A stretch of 64,000 nt of DNA, from contig JAGHUJ010000023.1 of assembly GCA_018064905.1 (NCBI GenBank), forward strand, positions 1 through 64,000, read 5' to 3'. The notes beneath the pieces were generated by a model that worked only from the letters and a program-made list of their open reading frames with translations, made no database searches and was not told the DNA's origin. Both the position numbers and the translations under genes were made by a program. Below, one piece after another: positions 27,342-35,838 of this stretch. This DNA is from Candidatus Treponema equifaecale. Lineage in GTDB: Bacteria; Spirochaetota; Spirochaetia; Treponematales; Treponemataceae. Numbering within the stretch: position 1 is the stretch's first letter; each line of letters starts with the position of its first letter.

Positions 27342-28544
27342 ATGTGCTGCAACTTATTCTGGGGGGGGCACGGTGAGGTTGTGTCTGATTTGAACAAGGT
27401 GCTTGATATGAATTGTGAATACACAAAATGGGTGGCAATGTGGGGCAATGCAATGTCCATTTCTGAGAACCGTCCTGAAGGCTATGGCAAGAACATCACT
27501 CTCCGTTATCCGATTCACTGTCCTTTCAACGGGGATAAAATCAGACTTACCTTTGATAATTTCTGCGGCACGGAACCAATTCAGATTGAAAAGACTACGG
27601 TTCTGTGCCAGGGAAAGTTTCATTCTGTTTCTTTTGATGGAAATGACTGTGTAAAAATTGAAGCAGGGAAAAATGCGGTTTCTGACGAAGTTGAACTTCC
27701 TGTTGTTCGGGGCGAAACAATCTTTGTAAGCTTTTATCTGAAGGAATGTGCACAGCTGCGTTCTTCTGTTTACGTGCAGGGACCTCTTTCCGGCGGAAAA
27801 TATGCTGTGGGCGACTGTACTGAGGTTCCGGAATTTGACATAAATATTTCTCGAAAGACAAACATCTGCTATTTTCTCAGCAATGTTTCAGTTCACACGA
27901 ATCAGGAAAATAGGGCAATTGTCTGCTATGGAGACTCAATCACAGCTCAGGACTGGCCAGACCTTCTTCAGCAAAAATTTGAGGCTGCAGGAATCAACAA
28001 TGTTGCTGTCATCAGAAGAGCTACCAGCGGTTCAAGAATCCTGCGACAGTATTCCTGCATAACCTACGAATCTTATGGTCTTATGGGAAAGAACCGCTTT
28101 GACCACGAGCTTCCAACTGACGGGGCTGATACAGTGATCATTCAGCAGGGAATCAATGATATAATTCATCCGGTTGGAACTGAAGTGAACCCGTTCAGGC
28201 CTATGAGCGATTTGCCTTCGGTTCAGGAACTTTGTGCCGGCATGGACTGGTATGTTCAGAAGACTCTAGAATTTGGCTACAAGGTTTTTCTTGGAACTTT
28301 GCTTCCGATTGAGGGCTGGAGAACCTATGCGGATTTTAGGGAAGTGCTGAAGAATCAGTTCAATGAATATATGCGGCAGAACAAAAATGTGAACGGGGTG
28401 ATTGATTTTGATCTTGCTGTTCAGAATCCGGAAAATCCAAAATCCTTTGCAAAGGGCTGTGACAGCGGCGACCATCTTCATCCTAGTTTACAGGGCTATG
28501 AAAAGATGGCGGAATGTGCCTTTAACGTTCTTTCAAAACAGTGA
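27342..28544 (+). CDS. SGNH/GDSL-family hydrolase
   Basis: 'AIVCYGDSITAQDWPDLLQQ', 'VIIQQGINDI', 'DGDHLHPSLQGYEKMA'-like triad. Start uncertain: 27342 or 27408 (AAGGTG RBS-like). Confidence 0.8.
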   Translation: MCCNLFWGGHGEVVSDLNKVLDMNCEYTKWVAMWGNAMSISENRPEGYGKNITLRYPIHCPFNGDKIRLTFDNFCGTEPIQIEKTTVLCQGKFHSVSFDGNDCVKIEAGKNAVSDEVELPVVRGETIFVSFYLKECAQLRSSVYVQGPLSGGKYAVGDCTEVPEFDINISRKTNICYFLSNVSVHTNQENRAIVCYGDSITAQDWPDLLQQKFEAAGINNVAVIRRATSGSRILRQYSCITYESYGLMGKNRFDHELPTDGADTVIIQQGINDIIHPVGTEVNPFRPMSDLPSVQELCAGMDWYVQKTLEFGYKVFLGTLLPIEGWRTYADFREVLKNQFNEYMRQNKNVNGVIDFDLAVQNPENPKSFAKGCDSGDHLHPSLQGYEKMAECAFNVLSKQ

Positions 28545-28563
28545 AAATTTCACTATAGTATAA

Positions 28564-29570
28564 GTGATGAAAATGACTTTTATGGGCACAGGAACCAGCC
28601 ACGGAATTCCTGTGATCGGCTGTTCTTGTCCGGTTTGCACTTCTTCTGATCCTCGGGATAACAGACTCAGGTGTTCTGTTTATGTTGAAAATTGCGGAAA
28701 TTCTGAAATCAGCGGAAACGGACAGTCTTTTGAAACAACGAACATTGTAATCGACACCGGTCCGGAATTCAGAATTCAGTGCCTTAAACACAAAATTAAG
28801 CGGCTTGATGGTGTTCTTCTCACACATTCCCACGCTGATCATATTTATGGTCTGGATGATCTCAGAATCTTCAGCTACAGAAAACTGGAACCTGCTGCAA
28901 TGCTGGCTTGTAGGCAAAAAAATCCTGCAATGAGTGAGCACGATGCCTTCCGCATGAATTCAATGGATTATGCTGTAAGGAAACTGAAGGTGCGGGGCTT
29001 CCTATCTATGCGAATTCAGGAACTCTTGAAAGAATCATCTTCACTTTTCCCTATGTGTTCAACAAAATGGCTGCTGGCGGCGGAATCCCAAAACTGAATC
29101 TTCTTGCGGCCGACAATCATACAGACGAGGATCCTATAAAAATCGGAAGCTTTGAAATTGTTCCTGTACCAATGCTTCACGGCAGCATGATTGACTATGG
29201 CTGGATTTTGCGGAACAAAAATGCTGATGGTGAGTATGTTTCCATCGTTTATTTGACTGATTGCAGCCAGATTTCAGACAGGTCCATTGAGCTTGTGAAG
29301 GCTGCCGGTGGAAAAATTGAGCATCTTGTAATTGATGCCCTTCGCGAAAGTCCTCATCCGACCCACTGTAATTTTGAGCAGTCTCTTGGTTATGCTGAAA
29401 GAATTGGTGCAGTTCATACCTGGCTTACCCATATTTGCCACGACAGAACTCATGTTGAAATTCAGAAATACATTTCGGAAAATCTTGGAAAATATCCGGG
29501 GCTGTCTGAAATTGTCAGGAAGGGTGGAAGTGTTGAGCCTGCTTATGACGGTCTTGAAATTGAGGCTTAG
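28564..29570 (+). pseudogene. MBL-fold metallo-hydrolase, split by an apparent 1-nt frameshift near 28990
   Basis: ORF 28564-29097 carries HSHADHIYGLDDLR. The downstream frame continues GLPIYANSGTLERIIFTFPYVFNKMAAGGG... into ORF 29055-29570 with MLHGSMIDYGWI and DALRESPHPTHCNF. Confidence 0.85.
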
Positions 29571-29690
29571 CATTTGGATTTTGTTTTTATGCAAATTTTG
29601 TAAATAACTTTCCTGCTTATTGACATTATGCTGGAAATTTCTTATAGTATTTGAACTTATTTAGTAATTAATTTTAGGTAGGTATAAATC

Positions 29691-29924
29691 ATGTCTAGAG
29701 TTTGTGATATTTGCGGTAAAGGTTCTCAGTCTGGTAACAGAGTTAGTAAATCATACAACCACACACGCCACACATGGAGACCAAACATCATCAAGGTTAA
29801 GACAGAAGATTTCGGAAGAACAGAAACTTTGAACATCTGCACACGCTGCTATCGTTCTGGTTTTGTAACAAAGAAAATCACTGTAGTTCCTGCAAACGCT
29901 GGCGCTCCAGTAGCTGCTAACTAA
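29691..29924 (+). CDS. rpmB: 50S ribosomal protein L28
   Basis: MSRVCDICGKGSQSGNRVSKSYNHTRHTWRPNI. Confidence 0.95.
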   Translation: MSRVCDICGKGSQSGNRVSKSYNHTRHTWRPNIIKVKTEDFGRTETLNICTRCYRSGFVTKKITVVPANAGAPVAAN

Positions 29925-29949
29925 TTTAATCAATTTCGGTTAAATGAAA

Positions 29950-29986
29950 CCCGTGTTCTGTTACGAGCACGGGATTTTTTTATTTT
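29950..29986 (+). terminator. Rho-independent terminator of rpmB
   Basis: CCCGTG...CACGGGATTTTTTT. Confidence 0.8.
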
Positions 29987-29995
29987 AAATAATAT

Positions 29996-30070
29996 TGCCC
30001 CACGGATGGGGCATGACGTGAACAAATTGCGAGAATTGCAAGGCAATTCTCGTCAGCGACAGGAGGTCGC
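29996..30070. repeat. nested hairpin module between rpmB and uvrB
   Basis: TGCCCCA-CGGA-TGGGGCA; TGACG...CGTCA enclosing CGAGAATTGC-AAG-GCAATTCTCG; GCGAC-AGGAG-GTCGC. Confidence 0.8.
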
Positions 30071-30072
30071 AT

Positions 30073-32070
30073 TTATTTTCCGTAAGTTCTTTCAATTTCC
30101 ATGATCTGGTCTCGGATTGCTGCGGCCTGCTCGTATTCAAGTCTTTCTGCAAAATCAGCCATTTCTTTCTTTAACACATCAATAAGCTTTTTACGCTGCT
30201 TTGCGTCAAAGAGATTTGCACCTTTCTTGATCATGCTGAATTCAACCTCTGCGTTTTCTTCAGCATCTTTCTGGGCTCTTACAAGAATGTCCTGAACAGC
30301 CTTGCTGACGGTGTGAGGCGTGATTCCGTGCTCTTCATTGTATTTCTGCTGAATTTCACGGCGGCGTTTTGTTTCGGTTACTGCTTCCTTGATTGCAGGA
30401 GTCATGTTGTCCGCGTACATTACAACAGTTCCGTTTTCATTTCGGGCAGCACGGCCAATAATCTGAATCAAACTTGTGGTAGAGCGCAGGAAGCCAATTT
30501 TATCAGCATCAAGAATTGCAATGAAGGAAACTTCAGGAAGGTCAATTCCTTCTCGAGGCAGGTTGATTCCAATCAAAACATCAATTTCACCGGTTCTCAG
30601 GGATTTTAAAATTTCAACCCGTTCAAAAGTGTCAATTTCAGAGTGAATGTACTTAACCTTCATCTTCAATCCCAAAAGATAGTCAGTCAAATCTTCCGCC
30701 ATCTTCTTTGTCAAAGTCAAAATCAGGCTTCTTTCACCCTTTTCAACACGGGCCTGAACTTCCTTGTAAATGTCTTCCATCTGGCCTTCGCTTGGACGAA
30801 TGTCAACGATTGGATCCAGAAGACCTGTAGGACGGATAATCTGCTCAACCACCTGTGTAGACTGGGCGATTTCTTCTTTTCTAGGAGTTGCAGTGACATA
30901 AATCACCTGGTTCAGCTTCTTTTCAAATTCAGCAAATTTAAGAGGCCTGTTGTCCAGGGCTGAAGGAAGTCGGAAACCAAAATCAATCAAATTCTGCTTT
31001 CTGCTTCTGTCGCCTTCATACATTGCACCAATCTGAGGAACTGAAACATGGGCTTCATCAATAAGGCACAAAAAATCATCAGGAAAATAGTGGAGAAGGG
31101 TTGCAGGAGGCTCACCGCTCTTTCTGTTTGAAATCGGCCCTGAATAATTTTCAATTCCAGAGCAGTAACCCATTTCCTTCATCATTTCAATGTCGTATGT
31201 TGTTCGTGTTTTAAGACGTTCAGCTTCCAGAAGCTTTCCCTGAGCATTCAAGGTTTCCAGCCGTTCGTCCAGTTCCTTCTGGATTCTTTCTGTGGCGCTG
31301 ACCAATGCTTCGTGAGGAACAACGAAGTGCTTTGAAGGATAAATCTGAAGCTCGTCCAGTTCTTCTTCAATTTCCCTTGTAATCACATTAAATCGGCGGA
31401 TTCTCACAATTTCATCAAAATCCAGCTCAATTCTGTAGGCAGTGTCGGTTTCCATGTAAGGAGGGTAGACTTCAATCACATCACCGTGAATCCTGAAATT
31501 TCCCCTGTCCATAGCCATATCGTTCCGGCTGTACTGAATCGAAATCAGGCTTTCTGCAAATTTTCTTGTGTCGAGGATTTCACCCTTTGAAACGTGAACC
31601 CTCATGTCCTTGTAAAGTTCAGGCATACCAAGACCGTAAATGCAGCTGACAGTAGCAACAACAATAACATCCCGCCTTTCCATCAAAGAATAGGTTGCAC
31701 GGATTCGAAGGTTGTCGATTTCCTTGTTTACCGCCGCATCTTTTTCTATATAAAGGTCACGGGCCGGAACATAAGCTTCAGGCTGGTAATAGTCGTAGTA
31801 AGAGACAAAATATTCCACCGCATTGTTCGGAAAAAATGACTTGAATTCCCTGTAAAGCTGGGCTGAAAGGGTCTTGTTGTGGGAAATAATCAAAGTCGGC
31901 TTCTGAACCTTCTCAATGATTTTGGCCATGGTGAAAGTTTTTCCAGAACCAGTAACGCCTTTCAAAGTCTGGTAACGGTCGCCCCTCAAAAATCCTTCTG
32001 CCAGTTTGTCAATTGCCTGTCCCTGGTCACCGCTAGGTTCATAAGGACTAACTACCTGAAATTTACGCAT
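30073..32070 (-). CDS. uvrB: UvrABC system protein B
   Basis: YEPSGDQGQAI, GVTGSGKTFTMA, YFVSYYDYYQPEAYVPARDLYIEKD, GINLPREGIDLPEVS. Confidence 0.97.
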   Translation of the reverse strand: MRKFQVVSPYEPSGDQGQAIDKLAEGFLRGDRYQTLKGVTGSGKTFTMAKIIEKVQKPTLIISHNKTLSAQLYREFKSFFPNNAVEYFVSYYDYYQPEAYVPARDLYIEKDAAVNKEIDNLRIRATYSLMERRDVIVVATVSCIYGLGMPELYKDMRVHVSKGEILDTRKFAESLISIQYSRNDMAMDRGNFRIHGDVIEVYPPYMETDTAYRIELDFDEIVRIRRFNVITREIEEELDELQIYPSKHFVVPHEALVSATERIQKELDERLETLNAQGKLLEAERLKTRTTYDIEMMKEMGYCSGIENYSGPISNRKSGEPPATLLHYFPDDFLCLIDEAHVSVPQIGAMYEGDRSRKQNLIDFGFRLPSALDNRPLKFAEFEKKLNQVIYVTATPRKEEIAQSTQVVEQIIRPTGLLDPIVDIRPSEGQMEDIYKEVQARVEKGERSLILTLTKKMAEDLTDYLLGLKMKVKYIHSEIDTFERVEILKSLRTGEIDVLIGINLPREGIDLPEVSFIAILDADKIGFLRSTTSLIQIIGRAARNENGTVVMYADNMTPAIKEAVTETKRRREIQQKYNEEHGITPHTVSKAVQDILVRAQKDAEENAEVEFSMIKKGANLFDAKQRKKLIDVLKKEMADFAERLEYEQAAAIRDQIMEIERTYGK

Positions 32071-32149
32071 GGAGATATTCTAAGTCAAAAAAGGAAAATT
32101 TGGAATTAGGAAAGAAAATTAGGAATTAGGAAGGAGGAATTAGGAATTT

Positions 32150-32435
32150 ATAGGGGAAAAGCCTTTCCCCTAGTCGCAGCCCAAGGTCTGCTTCCATACC
32201 CCATTCGCCTGGGAGCTCGCGCCCCCAAACCCCGCAGAACTCCATGTCATTCTCGTCAATGCCACTAATTTACGGTCATTGAGCTTGTCGAAATGACCTT
32301 GAATGGTGGTTTCGACAAGCTCAACCACCGCTTAAGTTTATGGCATTGGTCATTCCGGTGCTCTGAACTCCATGTCATTCTCGTGCTTCGACACGGGAAT
32401 CTCCTTCTGTCATTTCGAGCGAAGTGGAGAGGTCT
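32150..32435. repeat. composite repeat island (nested hairpins, 20-bp direct repeats, GTCATTTCGA copy)
   Basis: GGGGAAA-AGCC-TTTCCCC; GAACTCCATGTCATTCTCGT x2; GGTCATTGAGCTTGTCGAAATGACC; GGTGGTTTCGACAAGCTCAACCACC; TGTCATTTCGAGCGAAGTGGAGAGGTCT. Confidence 0.9.
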
Positions 32436-32548
32436 AAACAATAAAAATTTCATTTAAAATCTTTCTACCTATCCCCATCCATGATTTAATTCTTCAATAT
32501 GACTTTTTATCAGTCCTATGTTTAAATATTGTCATAGGAGAAATTCTT

Positions 32549-32821
32549 ATGGTCTATTCTTTTATGACATTAAATGACAATACGGAAATCGTACATTCTG
32601 AAATGCAGCCAGATGGCCGTGTAAAAGTTTATATGGAAACTCCTGACGAAAAATTATGTTTTAAACACGCCACTTGTTGGTTGCCAGAGTATGAATGGGA
32701 AGATGTTTATGGCTATTCCGAAACTGAAATGGAATTTTTCAAAAAACTTATGGAGTCAAATGCACATCTAATAATTGATTTCTCAAAAAACGGAGGATTC
32801 TTGAATGCCTCAGGTCTTTAG
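32549..32821 (+). CDS. hypothetical protein, partner of downstream DUF4160-like gene
   Basis: 90 aa ORF overlapping the next gene by 17 bp. Confidence 0.55.
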   Translation: MVYSFMTLNDNTEIVHSEMQPDGRVKVYMETPDEKLCFKHATCWLPEYEWEDVYGYSETEMEFFKKLMESNAHLIIDFSKNGGFLNASGL

Positions 32822-33083
32822 TATCGGGAGTTTCAAAATTTACTTTTGGACAAATGAAGGAAATCCTAAAGAACCTGTACATGTTCATGTTTCTGAAGGA
32901 ATACCGTCAGAAAATGCAACAAAAATTTGGATTACTAAAGAAAGTAAAACGATAGTTGTTCACAATAAATCGAAAATTCCGCAAAAAGCATTGAACAATA
33001 TTTGTCGATACATTGAAGCAAATACTTTTCAGATTTTTTCAAAATGGAAGGATTATTTTGGTGAGTTGACTTTTTATTGTTAA
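32805..33083 (+). CDS. DUF4160-like protein
   Basis: 'MPQVFSIGSFKIYFWTNEGNPKEPVHVHVSEG' is the DUF4160 N-terminal signature. Confidence 0.75.
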   Translation: MPQVFSIGSFKIYFWTNEGNPKEPVHVHVSEGIPSENATKIWITKESKTIVVHNKSKIPQKALNNICRYIEANTFQIFSKWKDYFGELTFYC

Positions 33084-33119
33084 ATTCACATTCTCCACTT
33101 TCCTTCCGATAAATTTAAT

Positions 33120-33503
33120 GTGAAAAAACTTCTTTTCCTGATTTTAACTTTTCTTTTTCTCCTTCCTTTATTTTCACAGAGCTCTAAACCTGCTTACAAA
33201 TCCACCATGACTGAAATCAAAATCGGAAACAATCCTCTTTTGCTTCGGATTTTTGCTTTTGACGATCTTGAAACTGGCAGAAAACTTGCTGAAGAAAACT
33301 ATGGTATAAAAAATTTTCTTTCAATTACGCAGGAAAAGGATTTTAAAAAACTGAAAATAATGTTTCCGGACAATGAAATCCATGGCTGGGAATACGGAAT
33401 GTTCAAAACAGAAAGAGAATTCTGGGTTTTCAGAAACAAGGGAAATGGATTTCTTTACGGAACCGGCAGGTACATCAAAGGCTACTCAAAAGCTTCTGAA
33501 TAA
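33120..33503 (+). CDS. secreted hypothetical protein
   Basis: GTG start, signal peptide KKLLFLILTFLFLLPLFSQS. Confidence 0.55.
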   Translation: MKKLLFLILTFLFLLPLFSQSSKPAYKSTMTEIKIGNNPLLLRIFAFDDLETGRKLAEENYGIKNFLSITQEKDFKKLKIMFPDNEIHGWEYGMFKTEREFWVFRNKGNGFLYGTGRYIKGYSKASE

Positions 33504-33566
33504 TTTTTTGTAACAGTGCGAATTTTCATTAAACATTTCTTCTATTCTGTGCTATAATCTTAGAAC

Positions 33567-35666
33567 ATGAAAAATCGTTTTCTTCCAATTCTATTCATTT
33601 TTTCTCTTTTTACGCTGTTTTCTTGCGACATGAAGAAGGAAGAAATCAAAATTGATTTGCATGATGAATTGTACTGGGCTCCCTGCGATGCTGAAAGTTC
33701 TCCAGAGAATATTGAAGCCCAGAACATTGATTTTCAGAAATTCGAAGTCCACAATGGAAGAAACATCGCCAGACTGGTAGGCATGAAAGGCTCTTACATC
33801 TGGCTTAAGGCTGATTTTGAAATTTCACCTGAATTAAAGAATGAGTCTCTGGGACTTGCGATTTCTTACCTTCACTATGCCTGCAAAACTTATTTAAATG
33901 GAAGTTATGTTGGAAGCAGCGGAACCTTTCCTCCTGAAGAACGCTCCAACATGTATGCGTCCAGCTATTTTTCATTTCCAGAAGGCCTTTTGAATCAGGA
34001 CGGAAAAAATACACTTCTTTTAAAAGTCTGGTGCCACGGCCGCAGTGCAATTTCAGACAAAGTTTTCGTTATGAAAATGGATGAAGCCAAGCAGCTGGCA
34101 AACCAATATACGGCAAACAATTCAAGAATGTACATAATGTTTGAAGGCGGTATGTTCTCTGCTTTCATTCTGTTTTTCCTTGTATGGCTTCGCCGCAGGG
34201 AAGAAATGGACAAGCTTTTATTTGCAATTTTAAATCTTGTTTCATTGGTTTTTACAATTCCTTTCTTTGCAGAAGAAGTTCCATGGTATACCACAACGGC
34301 TCTTCCTCATATATGGTTCATAAAGCTTTTCCTTTGTGGAAGCATGTGTGATATCTGTTACTTTCTTGCATCCTTCAACATTCACTATCTCAGAATAAAG
34401 GAAAACAAAATTGTCAAAAGGGTAAGACTTGGACTTCTGCTTTTTTCACAGTTTGTATGTGCCGTTGCCCCAGATTACGATGCCTTGATGGCTGTCTGTC
34501 CGTTTGTAATGGTACTTTGTCTCGTTCACATCATGTTCGGACTTGTTTATCTTGGAATCCACATGTACAAAAGAATTAGCCTTAAAAGAGACATTATCTT
34601 CCTTAGTTCTTTCACTCCACTTGCACTTACCATTATTGCGGATTTCATAATTAAAGACGGATTTTACAAGCTGGATGTTCCATACCTTACTGTTTACGGC
34701 TGGCAGCTTACGATTGTTGCCTTCTTCGTGCACCTCATCATTGAATACACAGGACTTGCAAAACAGGCTGAATATCTCAATGTTGAGCTTGAAAACGAAG
34801 TCATTGCCAAAACCCAGCACCTTATTGAAGTCAATGACAGGCTTGAATTTGAAAAGCGTCGTTCCATTGCTGATCTTGAAATGGCTGCAATCGTTCAGCA
34901 AAAGTATTTTCCATATCCAAACAAAAAATTCCGTGGATGGGACATTGCAATCTGTTACAGTCCTTGTTCAAAGGTTTCTGGTGACCTTTACGACTATTAT
35001 CACGAAAATGACAGCGAAGATTTGCACGGGTTCTCGCTTTTTGACGTTTCTGGACACGGAATTTCTTCCAGCTTGATTACAATGCTTGCCAAAAACATAA
35101 TTTTCCGTTGTTTTAAAGAATGCAGGGATCGCCGTAGGCCTGTTTCTGAAGCCCTGTATGAAGCAAATGATCAGATTATTGATGCAAAGGGAAATGTAGA
35201 GAATTATCTTACAGGACTTATGTTCAGATTTGGAAATTTTGACGAAAAGGATGAAGTTGTAATTGAAATGGCCAATGCGGGGCATCCAAATCCGATTCTT
35301 TATTCTTCTAAGAGCAACATAATTGCAGAAATTGAAAACTCTGTTTCTGAACCTCATTATGGAGCCATTGGAATCAAGGATATTGCAGTTTCATTCCCGC
35401 CAATTGACTTCAAAATGGGAAATGATGATATTCTGGTCTGCTATACTGACGGACTTACAGAAGCCATGAACAGCAACCATGAGCAGTTTGGGGTGGAAAC
35501 TGTAAAGAAAATAATTCGCGACAGTTACGCAAAGAATGCACAGTCAATTCTTGAAGATATCATCGACGGCCTTTATGAATTCATCGGTGACACTCCAAGA
35601 GACGATGACCTGACAATCATGGTGTTCAAGCGCGAAGATTCCCAGAACTTCATCGAAGAACTTTAA
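33567..35666 (+). CDS. SpoIIE/PP2C-family serine phosphatase with 7TM sensor region
   Basis: N-terminal lipoprotein/7TM-DISM-like part; C-terminal AAIVQQKYFPYPNKKFRGWDIAICYSPCSKVSGDLYDYY...DVSGHGISSSLITMLAK...DDILVCYTDGLTEAMN. Confidence 0.88.
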   Translation: MKNRFLPILFIFSLFTLFSCDMKKEEIKIDLHDELYWAPCDAESSPENIEAQNIDFQKFEVHNGRNIARLVGMKGSYIWLKADFEISPELKNESLGLAISYLHYACKTYLNGSYVGSSGTFPPEERSNMYASSYFSFPEGLLNQDGKNTLLLKVWCHGRSAISDKVFVMKMDEAKQLANQYTANNSRMYIMFEGGMFSAFILFFLVWLRRREEMDKLLFAILNLVSLVFTIPFFAEEVPWYTTTALPHIWFIKLFLCGSMCDICYFLASFNIHYLRIKENKIVKRVRLGLLLFSQFVCAVAPDYDALMAVCPFVMVLCLVHIMFGLVYLGIHMYKRISLKRDIIFLSSFTPLALTIIADFIIKDGFYKLDVPYLTVYGWQLTIVAFFVHLIIEYTGLAKQAEYLNVELENEVIAKTQHLIEVNDRLEFEKRRSIADLEMAAIVQQKYFPYPNKKFRGWDIAICYSPCSKVSGDLYDYYHENDSEDLHGFSLFDVSGHGISSSLITMLAKNIIFRCFKECRDRRRPVSEALYEANDQIIDAKGNVENYLTGLMFRFGNFDEKDEVVIEMANAGHPNPILYSSKSNIIAEIENSVSEPHYGAIGIKDIAVSFPPIDFKMGNDDILVCYTDGLTEAMNSNHEQFGVETVKKIIRDSYAKNAQSILEDIIDGLYEFIGDTPRDDDLTIMVFKREDSQNFIEEL

Positions 35667-35687
35667 GACTATTCATTCATATCAACT

Positions 35688-35838
35688 TGTCACTTCGCGT
35701 GAATTGTGTCATTTCACATCAACATGTCACTTCAACTGAATTGTGTCATCTCATATCAACATGTTACTTCGACTGAATTGTGTCATTTTCGTATCAACAT
35801 GTCACTTCGACTGAAGCGTCAGCGGAATGGAGAAGTCT
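35688..35838 (+). repeat. GTCAYYTCGA head array (4 heads, period 37-38) ending in one complete copy
   Basis: TGTCACTTCRACTGAATTGTGTCATYTCATATCAACA units starting at 35688, 35725, 35762 and 35800; the last continues to GAGAAGTCT. Confidence 0.92.

Noticed and set aside
28960-29000. Programmed ribosomal frameshift in the MBL-fold gene
   Set aside because: No X-XXY-YYZ slippery site or evident downstream stimulatory structure; mutation or sequence error is simpler.
35688-35838. CRISPR array with 37-bp units
   Set aside because: Contiguous tandem repeats without unique spacers; no cas genes.
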